This document shows positions 23,901 through 31,473 of a stretch of DNA of 64,000 bases, piece after piece (positions within the stretch are counted from its first letter, which is position 1; the number at the start of each line of letters is the position of its first letter). Position numbers and translations under genes: made by a program. The stretch is taken from assembly GCF_014633365.1 (NCBI RefSeq), contig NC_068342.1, positions 1,350,622 to 1,414,621 of the forward strand. The letters are read 5' to 3'. The stretch is from Diospyros lotus (Eukaryota > Streptophyta > Magnoliopsida > Ericales > Ebenaceae). The notes under the pieces are model-generated. The model made no database searches. It had not been told where the DNA came from and saw nothing but the letters and a program-made list of their open reading frames with translations.

Positions 23901-26723
23901 TTAGCAAGCTATTTGTGCTGGAAACCGATGCTAGCAACCATGGCATAGGGGCAATCCTTTCTTAGGATGGCATGCCCTTAGCCTTCCTCAGCCAACCCTT
24001 AGCACCCAGACACCAAGGACTCACTACTTACGAGAAGGAGTTGATGACAGTCCTTATGGTTGTAGAGAAGTGGTGACACTATCTAGAGGGAGGAAGATTC
24101 ATTATTAAAACAGACCATGAAAACTTGAAGTTCCTATTGTAGCAGAGGTTGCATACCCAGTTGCAGAAAGAGGACAAGACAAAACTCATGGGATTGGATT
24201 ATGTGATCTAATTTAGGAAGGGGAAGGAGAATATAACAGCAGACGTCTTGTCTCACTGCCAAGAAGAAGGAATGAATGCTGCCATTTTAGCAGTGGTACC
24301 AGATTGGCTCCAAGAAGTTACAGACATCTATCAACAAGGAGAATGGACCAAGGGGTTGTTGGAACAACTGAGCTTTGATGCTAATAATAGGCCAGATTAT
24401 TCATTTAACAATGGAGTGCTAAGGTATAAGGGCAGGTTGGTGATCGGAAAAAGTGGGGAGTTGAAAAACAGGATACTACAAACATTACATAAGTCTCCTC
24501 TAGGTCATTCGGGTGTTCAAAACACTTACCTTAAAGTGCATCAGATATTCTTTTGGCCTCAGCATAAAAAATATGTGTGGGACTATGTGTTGAGATGTGA
24601 TGTATGTAGGCGATGCAAACATGAAACAGTGGCTCATCTGGGTCTTGTACAACCCTTAGCCATTCCAGACCAAGCATGGACAAACATAACTATGGATTTT
24701 ATAGAAGGACTTCCAAGGTCAGAAAGGAAGGATTGCATAATAGTAGTGGTTGATCGGTTCTCAAAGTTCAGTCATTTCATGGGCCTATCCCACCCATTCA
24801 TGGCACAGGAAGTGGTGAGAATATTCATGGACAATGTAGTGAAGATACATATAATTCCTCAGTCTATAGTTTTAGATAGAGACAAAATATTCATTCTTTT
24901 GTTTTGGAGGGAATTGATGAAATTTCTAGGCACCAAGCTACTAATGTCTATTGCATACCACTCGAAGACGGATGGCCAATTAGAAAGGGTAAACCAATGT
25001 CTAGAATCCTACTTAAGGTGCTTCAGCTTTTTACAGCCAGGGGATGGCATAAGTGCTTGGCCAATGCTCAATGTTGGTACAATTCGAGCTTCCATAGCTC
25101 GACCAAAATGACTCCTTTTGAGGCTCTCTATGGCTATAAGCCAAGGTTGTTACTAGCTATTGGGGGACACCTTATAGTGGCGGCAGTTGAAGCATATTTG
25201 CAGCAAAGACAAGATACAATCAGGGTGGTTAAGTCGGAGCTGGCTAGAGCATAAAATAGGATGAAACAATTGGCTAACAGGAAGAGAAGTGAAAGAATGT
25301 TTTCAGTAGGGGAGGATGTCTATTTGAAGCTTAGCCAACAACACCTCAAGTCATTGAGCTGCCAGCCCATATCCAAATTGAGTCCCAAATACTATGGGTC
25401 ATTCACTATATTGGAGAAGATAGGTGCAGTAGCCTACAGGTTGCAATTGCTCGAAGGAACACATTCATTTTGTGTTCCACGTTTCCCTCCGCAAGAAAGC
25501 CATCGGAGTGCAATAATCATCCCTTACACTACCACCTATGGAGAGAGTAGAAGTAGTCCCAATTGCTATCTTGGACAAGAGGGTGATCCACAGACATGGA
25601 GTCCCTCTCACCCAGGTATTAGTCAAGTGGTCCACACTACACGAAGACAATAATACATGTGAGTACTTGCTAGATCTGCTTCCAGCACACTTAAGGCAAG
25701 TTGTAAGGCCAAGTGGACAAGTGGGCTAAGTGCTTTTGGCGCCCAATTTGGGCTACTGATCAGTATATAAACCGCTGATCCATGCCAAGCTCCACATGAT
25801 GATTGAATTTAGAACTTAGTTTCCCTCTCCATTCTCATTCTCTCTTTCTATATTCTCTCAATTCTTCCCCCTTAAATTCCCAATTTCCCTCCTATCAACC
25901 GTTCTCAAGCGATTGAGAATTCTCTTGTCAGATTGGGAATCTAACATAAAGACATAGTAGAGACATTGTCAAGCGGACCTCAGTCACCTAATATTTTAGT
26001 AGTCTAATTAGATATTGGCAATAATTCAACATGTTCAAAGTGATCTAAATAGACATACATTTCATAAAAAGAAAATTGAAGGTGCATTTCCTACATACCA
26101 ATGATCTACTGGAAACTGTCTATCGAAAACTTAGTTTGAAGATGTAAAGATCCAACCTAGGCTTACTTCATGTTTACAGCTCAGCTTGAAGGGGCGTGTA
26201 GAAAATCATGTGTAGAGATATAAGAACAGTTAGACAAAATAATATGGGTAGTTTTTTCCGTGTTTAACTGTCCATAGGGGCAAATACCATTTGTAATATA
26301 TATATATATATATATACACATATGTGTGTGTCTAATATGAATAATAAATCAAGGAGTTTTAGAGTCCAAACTTCTTCACATTGTATACTTGGATTTTTGT
26401 TTTTTATTTTTGCTGAGTATGCATGGATTTTCACATGCCAATATATTAATAATTTATCACATGGTCTGGTTTAAGCAGTCCTTTTTAAGTTCTGGTTTTA
26501 GGTCAGTCCGTGGTGCAGTATTTATTTACAGTGCTTATTTCATCAGCTTCCTGCAAATTTTCCTACGGAATACTGGATGTGATTTATGGTTTTGGTTGCA
26601 GCACTATATCTTGTTTACGGTGCCCTTCTTTGCTGACATAAATGACAGGACACGACTGAGAAGAATGAGAAGGAAATGAGTAACAAAAAGTCAAAGGTTG
26701 GCAGTGGTAGGAAGAAGAAGTAG
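52..26723 (+). CDS. FEN1: Flap endonuclease 1, 5'-incomplete, TE-inflated introns
   Basis: Structure-specific 5' flap endonuclease that processes Okazaki fragments and acts in long-patch base-excision repair in the nucleus. Coding exons read by joining GT-AG junctions: 52-110, 301-360, 496-549, 648-696, 856-903, 9872-9937, 10123-10173, 10417-10536, 10606-10690, 17782-17863, 18280-18394, 18479-18535, 18647-18693, 18801-18855, 26649-26723 (TAG). They give 340 residues; with ~43 missing N-terminal residues this is the usual plant length of about 383. Metal-ligand motifs of the XPG/FEN1 nuclease family are present: [32 protein letters not shown] and [16 protein letters not shown]-binding PIP box (QGRLESFF) lies near residue 339 and a Lys-rich tail (GRKKK) at the end. 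No stop or frameshift interrupts the joined exons, so the gene looks functional despite introns of about 9, 7 and 8 kb filled with retrotransposons. The intron after 10173 has a GC donor. Confidence 0.95.
1917..2256 (+). mobile_element. Solo LTR in FEN1 intron
   Basis: Starts TGTCACAACC and carries a TATA-like CCTATAAATAGG near 2018 followed by a long pyrimidine-rich stretch, typical of an LTR promoter and R/U5 region. It is flanked by ATTTA on both sides (1912-1916 and 2257-2261). The right end reads CT instead of the usual CA, so either the end has mutated or the boundary is slightly off. No internal region or second LTR was found. Confidence 0.6.
2428..2703 (-). repeat. 3' LTR of Copia-1
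   Basis: 276 bp, TG...CA ends. Same length as its partner at 6866-7141, with seven differences counted by eye. It is the 3' LTR because the element reads on the minus strand. Confidence 0.93.
2717..5779 (-). pseudogene. Copia-1 pol (protease, integrase, RT, RNase H), broken
   Basis: Pieces in order on the minus strand: protease at 5779-5474 with DTEASDHM, where the catalytic DTGA has Gly replaced by Glu; GAG-pre-integrase at 5455-5219; integrase core at 5209-4631 with SDIWG and TDNGREF; C-terminal linker at 4560-3786; RT and RNase H at 3901-2717. The N-terminal part of RT is missing: the frame jumps from NWIEAV straight to [10 protein letters not shown] near 3791-3803. The RT active site reads VYDDDI instead of the YVDD type. 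Every domain is therefore damaged or in a different frame. Confidence 0.9.
5879..6802 (-). pseudogene. Copia-1 gag
   Basis: About 307 codons open from an ATG at 6802. It carries the Copia gag region ([20 protein letters not shown], then an LINSMEP segment) and a C-terminal zinc knuckle of the CX2CX4HX4C type ([15 protein letters not shown]). It ends at a stop just before the protease region. In a working Copia element gag and pol form one frame, so this stop counts as damage. It is close in sequence to the gag of the sense element at 10759-15853, so the two belong to related lineages. Confidence 0.88.
6866..7141 (-). repeat. 5' LTR of Copia-1
   Basis: 276 bp, adjacent on the minus strand to the tRNA-Met primer-binding site and followed by the target duplication GTTAC at 7142-7146. 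Confidence 0.93.
7190..7878 (+). pseudogene. Old Copia integrase relic
   Basis: With stops and frameshifts ignored, 7230-7500 reads as a degraded integrase ([13 protein letters not shown], then [19 protein letters not shown]). 7507-7878 is an open stretch with PYTPQLNGV and a [20 protein letters not shown] segment, which is the Copia integrase C-terminal part. It is from another lineage than Copia-1, in the opposite orientation, and starts about 50 bp beyond that element's right end. No LTRs could be assigned. Confidence 0.75.
7879..9370. other. Unassigned intronic DNA, probably degraded repeats
   Basis: No exon or recognisable domain. It contains a short tandem repeat of about 22 bp (TGACCCTCACGCGTATTAAT, 8144-8193) and the repeated word GAAAGTTGACT/GAAAGTCGACT around 8368-8420. 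At 9324-9352 a run of 13 T is followed directly by 16 G. Open stretches at 8256-8447 (+) and 8865-9128 (-) have no recognisable domain and are not called genes. Confidence 0.5.
9371..9728 (+). mobile_element. Solo LTR related to the Gypsy element at 20.7 kb
   Basis: 358 bp, starting TGTTAGATAA and ending CCTGACA, flanked by GTGGT at 9366-9370 and 9729-9733. Blocks such as GTTCCAGCATG, CAAGTTGTAAGG and GATCAGTATA, plus the TTCTCTCAA-rich 3' part, recur in the LTR at 20707-21082. It is thus a member of the same or a sister Ty3/Gypsy family left after LTR-LTR recombination. Confidence 0.85.
10174..10416 (+). other. GC-AG intron of FEN1
   Basis: The exon ending ...AAG at 10173 is followed by GCAAGG, not GT, and the next exon starts after CAG at 10416. 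The reading frame joins CKSGK to VYAVASED exactly as expected for FEN1. No GT donor nearby keeps the frame. GC-AG is the known minor variant of U2-type introns and the flanking AAG|GCAAG fits its strong donor consensus. Confidence 0.85.
10759..11075 (+). repeat. 5' LTR of Copia-2
   Basis: 317 bp with TG...CA ends, directly followed by the tRNA-Met primer-binding site and preceded by ATTAG. Confidence 0.93.
11120..12115 (+). pseudogene. Copia-2 gag
   Basis: The frame begins MDPQG at 11120, but the start codon is split: the DNA reads ATGTGGATCC, as if one T had been inserted into ATGGATCC. A gag domain ([20 protein letters not shown]), an in-frame TAA at 11660-11662 and then a zinc knuckle ([15 protein letters not shown]) follow in the same frame, closing at TAG 12113-12115. 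The frame continues into the protease region with no shift, so these two stops are simple substitutions. Confidence 0.88.
12122..15535 (+). pseudogene. Copia-2 pol (protease, integrase, RT, RNase H), broken
   Basis: Protease with an intact DTGASDHM near 12252. Integrase around 12816-13210 with the TDNGREYF motif, ending in a frameshift near 13110. RT at 13565-14758 with [24 protein letters not shown] palm sequence and [10 protein letters not shown] at the catalytic site. The frame shifts near 14750 into the RNase H region ending at 15372. In-frame stops at 12509-12511, 12875-12877 and 15370-15372 were seen. The RT N-terminal part is complete here, in contrast to Copia-1. Confidence 0.88.
15536..15853 (+). 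repeat. 3' LTR of Copia-2
   Basis: 318 bp, preceded by the polypurine tract and followed by ATTAG. One base longer than the 5' LTR owing to an extra T near position 65. Confidence 0.93.
15895..16440 (+). pseudogene. Non-LTR (LINE) reverse-transcriptase relic
   Basis: Read through stops and shifts, the segment shows [16 protein letters not shown] (active-site region where functional copies have FADD), [11 protein letters not shown], and [18 protein letters not shown], the usual C-terminal part of a plant LINE RT. The stretch carrying GAGAAGTGCG and TTTTAAAGTTAAAAGAGAAG is present twice (about 16177-16250 and 16296-16370), an internal duplication. No start, endonuclease domain or tail was found; the 5' side is cut off by Copia-2. 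Confidence 0.72.
16451..17090. mobile_element. hAT-like MITE
   Basis: Ends are imperfect inverted repeats (left TAGGGGTCTCAA, right end reverse-complemented TATGGGTGTCAA). An 8-bp flanking repeat ATTTTATC/ATTTTATT (16443-16450 and 17091-17098) has one mismatch. The interior is AT-rich with the GAACCGGAC / GGTTCGGT-like words common in such plant elements. No transposase coding. Confidence 0.7.
18813..18896 (+). repeat. 48-bp tandem duplication across a FEN1 exon end
   Basis: The segment CTTTAAACCAGTTGTTAGCA and the bases after it (18813-18848, coding [11 protein letters not shown]) recur at 18861-18896 with two mismatches. The offset is 48 bp, a multiple of three. The second copy lies just past the exon's donor site (GTATGC at 18856), stays in frame if the intron is retained, and ends in TAG at 18894-18896. 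A second donor-like AAG|GTATC follows at 18903-18909. Confidence 0.8.
19531..19750 (+). repeat. SINE-like dispersed repeat in FEN1 intron
   Basis: Contains CAACAACAATAACAG at one end, then GTGGGGTTGGCTACATGAAT and TTATCCGGGCTTGGGACTGG, words I associate with a very common plant short interspersed repeat, here probably reversed. I could not find clear pol III boxes or a target duplication, so the class is tentative. Confidence 0.45.
20167..20381 (+). repeat. 5' LTR of Copia-3
   Basis: 215 bp. Shares AGAAAATCATGTG, TATAAGAACAGTT and ACCATTTGTAATATATAT blocks with 26197-26378; the latter lacks an internal stretch of roughly 50 bp. Confidence 0.85.
20484..20706 (+). pseudogene. Copia-3 gag fragment
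   Basis: About 74 codons with [19 protein letters not shown] and [18 protein letters not shown], the middle of a Copia gag. Upstream gag sequence is missing and the fragment is cut at 20706 by the Gypsy insertion. Confidence 0.8.
20707..21082 (+). repeat. 5' LTR of the Gypsy element
   Basis: About 376 bp; related to the solo LTR at 9371-9728. Contains TATATAAACC (about 20877) as a probable promoter TATA. Confidence 0.82.
21134..25729 (+). pseudogene. Gypsy gag-pol, broken
   Basis: Pieces: gag 21134-22015; zinc knuckle and protease 22136-22804 ([14 protein letters not shown]; catalytic site [10 protein letters not shown] where DSGS is expected); RT 23085-23676 ([20 protein letters not shown], then FFDDILVYS, the FDDI-type active site, after a frameshift near 23440); RNase H region 23850-24250 with several stops; integrase 24248-25254 (zinc-binding HHCC area, then [20 protein letters not shown]); chromodomain-like tail 25538-25680 ([14 protein letters not shown]). 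At least five stops or shifts separate these. Confidence 0.88.
25679..25946 (+). repeat. Truncated 3' LTR of the Gypsy element
   Basis: Matches the 5' LTR only from TTCCAGCA onward, through CAAGTTGTAAGGCCAAGTGG and GATCAGTATATAAACC to the end. The first ~110 bp of the LTR and the polypurine tract are missing; coding sequence of the pol tail runs directly into it. Confidence 0.8.
26197..26378 (+). repeat. 3' LTR of Copia-3
   Basis: 182 bp, followed by the exact target repeat CATTG. Carries an (AT)n tract and TGTGTGTG near 26297-26332 that is shorter in the 5' LTR. Confidence 0.85.
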
Positions 26724-27040
26724 ATGAGCTGGCATTGAAGGTATAAGATCATATCAATTTCTCCAATTGTACTTATGTCAGGTGAGATTTTTTTTTTCTT
26801 TTTTTTCCGAAATAATTTTCTGTTGATTGCTGTTTATTTGTTCTTCTGCAACAAGAAATCAATCTCTTAATTTAGTGTTACCCTCTTAGCTGCATCATAA
26901 TTACTCAGATTTTCAAATAGTGATATATTAGAATAGCACAAGAGAATTCGTGAATTATTTTTGACATGTGAAAACTATATTTTTCCAGCAACTTGTATTG
27001 CAGTGATTTCTGTGAAAGTGGTGCCATCATTAATTGTTGT

Positions 27041-27761
27041 TGTTGTGGCCAAGATACAACAATAGATTTATAATGTAGGAAAGGTGATTTTGATGTCCAC
27101 GTGTGAGGATGATCACGAGACCAAAAATAATCAGGTAGCCCTAAAAGATGATGGCTTGCTGATGCTGATGAGCGTTGATTGTTGATAACTGGGAGGCCTT
27201 AAATAACTGAGAGGCCTCCAAGAAAGGCCTCCAAGAATCGACTGGTCCTAGAGAACCGACTGGCCTTGGAGTACTGATTGGCTTTGGAGAACCGAGAGGG
27301 CTGCAAAATGAACAAACTGTGAGAGGTGCGGGAGATCCCGCGCAAACCCTCCAATGCTTAAGTCAGTCCTCAAATACTTGAGAGAAAAATAGAGTCTCGG
27401 TGTGAACATGAGCGTACCTGAGGGAGGAGGCAAGTGTCCTATTTATAGAAGAGGGAGAGGGGGACACGTGGCAGCCACTCAAGTATTTGAGGACTGACTT
27501 AAGCATCGGAGGGCTTGCGTGGGTTTCCCACACCTCTCACCATTTGTTCATTTTGCAGCCCTCTCGGCACCAGTCGGTTCTCGGAGGTCTCTCGGTTATT
27601 TAAGACCTCCTGGTTATAAGTAAGCAACGCTCATCAGCATCAGCAAGCCATCATCTTTTAGGGCCACCTGATTACTTTCGGTCTCTTGATCATCCTCACA
27701 CGTGGACATCAAGATCACATTTCCTATATTATAAATCTATTGTTATATCTTGGCCACAACA
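27041..27761 (-). mobile_element. 721-bp near-palindromic element, probably a solo LTR
   Basis: The left part, from TGTTGTGGCCAAGATA, reads as an inverted copy of the right part, which ends TATCTTGGCCACAACA. The arms are about 340 and 290 bp with high identity, around a unique core near 27384-27474. Ends TG...CA and GTTGT on both sides (27036-27040, 27762-27766) fit a solo LTR, although the local GTT repeat weakens the duplication as evidence. On the minus strand the core has CTATAAATAGG followed by U5-like text (GACTTAAGCATTGGAGGG). CACGTG words occur in both arms and the core. A foldback DNA transposon is the alternative. Confidence 0.65.
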
Positions 27762-27766
27762 GTTGT

Positions 27767-30700
27767 TAACTAGTCAATGAAATTGTAAAAGATTTTCCTT
27801 GGGAGAATGTTCTCCAATATAGTTGTGCATGCCTTTCTAGGGGAAAAAAAGGTTTCCATTTAAAGATCCAGTTCCTGTCTGTGAGGCATTGGTTTTGTAG
27901 GTCTTGCACTGCCTTTTTATTAAGTTTGATTGTTTGAAGTGATCAATGGTTTTTACCACTGCCCTTAATGCTGTTGACCACTCCCAATTCCATTTTGATT
28001 ATAGCAAGAGCACTGGATTTCATTTTTTTTGTTTAAACTAGTGCGTATGCCCTATGTGTTTGATGTGCAGAGCTAGTTTTGCTCCACAATGATTGATAAT
28101 CTGATATTAACTAAAAAGATTTGGCATTATGTGTTATTTGGGAACATTTGTTGTTTATGCTGGCTGTCAGTCTGCTACAGGTCCCTATAGCTGGACTTGG
28201 GTTTGACTGAAGGCATTAAAGACATTATAAGTTCTCCTTTTCATCTAGCACATAAAAAAAAAAAAAAACTAGAAATTATTAGTTGGGCTAAGAATGATAA
28301 TGAAGACAGACCTCTTAGGTTGAACAGAAAAATTGAGACTAAAATATTGGCTTAATTTGCTGGGTAATACAACCTTTTTCTTTGTGCTGTTTGAGGTTGT
28401 AAAAGCATTTACCTAGACCTTTGATGTGATGAGCTCATGTTGGCTGGAATCCCCTTCAACGTGGGAACTGTGGTGGTTAATTAAATATCTTGGGAACCGT
28501 GCTGCTTGATTAAATATATTTTCATATGTGGCTGATAGCAATGTTTTCTTTTCTTGCGCTTTATAGCTAATCGCCTTTCTTTCGAATTTTCATTTGCAAT
28601 ATTCAACTTCCCATGTTTGCAGACTAGTTGTGATATGACTGTTATGTGGTTTTCTATTTGTAAATATTACAAAAAATGTGCAAACTAAAACTTGTCTTTA
28701 TGGATGAGCATCCAAAAAGAAATTTAAGGCTAAGAAGCCTCAGTAGCTGTTGGATTTAGTTTAATGTTTTAGAGTTTTGAATAATTTGTTTCAAATCTTC
28801 AGTCTATTTGGCTTTACTGCAGTTAGTGGGCTGTTATTTTATTTTTTGGGGAAAATGTTTTACCTATTTTCCAGTGTTTGGATGACAACAAACATGGAAA
28901 ATATTTTTATGACAAATATTTTACCTCAAAAGGGAAAAATGATTTATCAATTCAATTTTCTTAACTCATTTTTTTATTCAGACCAAAACTAATAAATTCT
29001 GATTCTTTCCCTCAAAATATCTTTCAAATATGTATAAACACCTATATGTAAATATATGTACATATATCAATATTTATTTGCATGTATATACATATAATAT
29101 ACATACGCATACATGTACATATTGACCTTTACATATTCATACACACATATATGCATATATCTAATTTTTGAAAAATATCTTCTTTATGAAAAATATTGGA
29201 AATTATTCTTTTGTAAAATATGCAATTATATGCAAACTAAGCATTGAAAATAAGATGAAAAATATTTTTGTATAAAATATTTTCTTATATATAAATTATT
29301 TTCCAATGCAAAATATTTTACATTGAAGCAAGCAGAACCTTAGACTTTTTTTTTTTTTTTTAAACAAGTAGTCATGTGACATTTTATAAGGCTGAAGAGT
29401 CTGGATTAAATAAGATCATAAAAGAGGGCTGGGATTGTAGGGTGTTTGTAGCCCATATATTTTAAATGCATTAGGTTTCCTGCGATGCTTATGATTGTTA
29501 CGTATTACAGAAGCAATTCAAACTAGAATTTTAGACCTGGTGCTTATGCTGTTCACCCTCTTTTTTATTAAAAGAAGAAACACTTGCCACTGGTTATTCC
29601 TAAACATGACATTATAGAATAATGGATTCCTAAACATGACATGATGTCATTTTTCTATTCATGCACGTCTTTCCATCTCTTCCACCAATATATGGAAGGG
29701 GGATGGCACACCTAGACCTTAGGCATATGGGTTGGTAAAAAAGATTTGGACAGTCACTCTTTCCTGACCTATCTACTCAATGAATGTGATTTTTTCTGAG
29801 TGCTTTTCCACATAGGAAGAGGAAACCGATTGTTGAGGGGGCTGTGTTACCAAGATAACTCTCTATTTACTCAACCTATCTCATCCATCTTCATGCTTGT
29901 TGGGTCCTAATCTCTATACTGTACCAGACTTCTCCCCCTCCCATCAATATTATGTTGCTGCAGGATTTTTGGATGTTTGATAAAATATTTTGAAGGTCTA
30001 ACTTCACAAATATTGTTTTTAGTTTTTAACTTATAGTTTGTCCTTTATATTAACTATGGCTGGGTTCCAGTTCTAAGTAGATGAATTTTATTCTTACTAT
30101 ATAGTTTTACTTTAGCATTATATCATCATTTCCGTTATTGGAATAGAGACTGGAATTGATATCTCAGGTTATGCAGCCACTATTTTTCAGGTTGTCAAGT
30201 CCCAGATTATTTGACACTTGTGTTCCATGGAGTACTGGAGGAAGCATAGAAGCTGCATAGATGTGGATTGAACCTCTCGATCTAATCATGTTTCCTCCAA
30301 ATATGTTTGTTTCATGTAATCTGAACTATCTTCATGGATTTAGGAGAGTTTGTACTCGTGTACAATTTGTCAAACAGGTAAGAGTTTCTTCTCCATGTAC
30401 ACATCTAGATTGGTGTATTTAACCTCTCTGCCAGTCACCATGTAAATGATAGAGAGATATGCATAAACAAGGTTCAGGGAAATGAATTCTCTTACTTTCT
30501 CCTATGCTAGCATCATATTGAATTTTGGGACAGCCTATGGCTCCTATAACTTAGATTGGTGACTATTTTGAGATACTTAACCAAGTTTGCCTCTCATTTC
30601 CTTGCTATTAGTAAAAACCAATGCCTAGGGGTCAAGCTCTCTACCTAAGGCTGGGAAGTGGACTTCTTATGGGTGCTTAACTGGACCGAACTAGACTACT

Positions 30701-30914
30701 ACAATGAAGTAGTTATTTGAAATCCCCAAACAGAAAGGTGCTGGTAACGCTAGGCAGTTTTTTAAGATATCTTCCCACATCTACTCAATCCTTCATAACC
30801 TAAACTAGTGAGTGTATATGCAAGTTGCCAAGAGTCGTTGAAACTTGAAACTGAACAAATTTCATTTCTGAGTGCATAAACACATCATATTAACACAGTA
30901 GAGAACAGAATGTC
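27767..30914. other. Spacer between FEN1 and the HIPP gene
   Basis: No coding sequence recognised. A possible AT-rich MITE lies at about 28850-29340: GGAAAATATTTT words near the left meet AAAATATTTTACATTG near the right in inverted orientation, but no target duplication was identified. An ATATGTACATATA-rich microsatellite-like tract covers 29035-29165. The remainder looks like ordinary low-complexity plant spacer. Confidence 0.5.
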
Positions 30915-31473
30915 TCATAGTATAGAGCAGAATTGATCCTCATGAGGAGCGTAGGCAACACCAACAAACTGGCAACGCTGACAGTAACAAGGAGGCAAGC
31001 AAAGTTTAGCTTTAGGGGAGTCCTTTTTTTTAGGTTTATGTGGTCCGACGCTCATGATTTCTGCTACCTTTGCTTTCTTCCTCAGCTGAGCTGCAAGACA
31101 GACCGGATCAACAGTTCCAATGACAGTTAGGGTCCCCTTCTCCTCATCAATTGATACCTCATTAACTCCTGTTCAGTTAGAGCAGCAGCACAAATATGTA
31201 ATAGTTGAAAATACGGTTGTACAAACAAAATTTTCCTGGTTATCTCCACAGAATAAGCCGTAACTCGTACCTGGAAGTTTAGCCGCAGCCTGCAACAGCT
31301 TGGTTTTGTGCTTCTGGCTGTAAATGCTGACCTTCAAAACTATCTTCTGCATTGTTGTTGTAGAAACACAAGAAGAAGGGAAGCAACATGAAGGAAACCA
31401 AATGAACATGATGTAGCATAGATTGAACAAAATGAAGTGTGATTCAGAGTTGACTTCTAGGCCTTACCTTCAT
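30915..31473 (-). CDS. Heavy-metal-associated isoprenylated plant protein (HIPP), CxxC lost
   Basis: Three exons on the minus strand: 31473-31468 (ATG AAG, then GTAAGG donor), 31346-31271 and 31168-30915 (TGA). They join to 111 residues beginning MKKIVLKVS. The HMA ferredoxin-like fold follows: a beta strand KIVLKVSIY, helix TKLLQAAAKL, then VNEVSIDEEKGTLTVIGTVD and a LAAQLRKK helix. The metal-binding CxxC loop is replaced by SQKHKTK, so the domain probably does not bind copper or zinc in the classical way. A Lys-rich stretch (KPKKKD) and a Cys-rich segment (CLPPCYCQRC) come next. The C-terminal CSIL fits a CaaX box, where Leu favours geranylgeranylation and membrane anchoring. A two-codon first exon is typical of the family. 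The exact member cannot be named. Confidence 0.88.

Larger units (their letters stand above)
20707..25946 (+). mobile_element. Nested, inactive Ty3/Gypsy retrotransposon
   Basis: 5' LTR 20707-21082, starting TGTCACGTTA and ending TTTGACA, is followed by a primer-binding-like TTGGTATCAAAG. The order gag, protease, RT, RNase H, integrase, then a chromodomain-like tail, marks Ty3/Gypsy (chromovirus type). The 3' LTR survives only as 25679-25946. Flanking TTAAG (20702-20706) and TAAAG (25947-25951) match in 4 of 5 bases. It sits inside Copia-3, so it is younger than that element. Numerous stops and shifts make it inactive. A (CT)n(TA)n tract at 20953-20989 lies inside the 5' LTR. Confidence 0.88.
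20167..26378 (+). mobile_element. Copia remnant (Copia-3) interrupted by a Gypsy element
   Basis: 5' LTR 20167-20381 (TGGAGAAAATC...CATTTTCA) with the primer-binding site TGGTATCAGAGC at 20382, and 3' LTR 26197-26378 (TGTAGAAAATC...CTTCTTCA) after a purine tract (CTTGAAGGGGCG). The target duplication CATTG is exact at 20162-20166 and 26379-26383. Only about 325 bp of internal 5' sequence, with a gag piece ([20 protein letters not shown]), and about 250 bp of 3' sequence remain. Everything between is the nested Gypsy element. Most of gag-pol was therefore lost, before or with the second insertion. Confidence 0.88.

Noticed and set aside
20707..25946. Endogenous pararetrovirus instead of a Gypsy element
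   Set aside because: Domain order has integrase and chromodomain-like tail after RNase H, with LTRs; no movement or coat protein features were seen.
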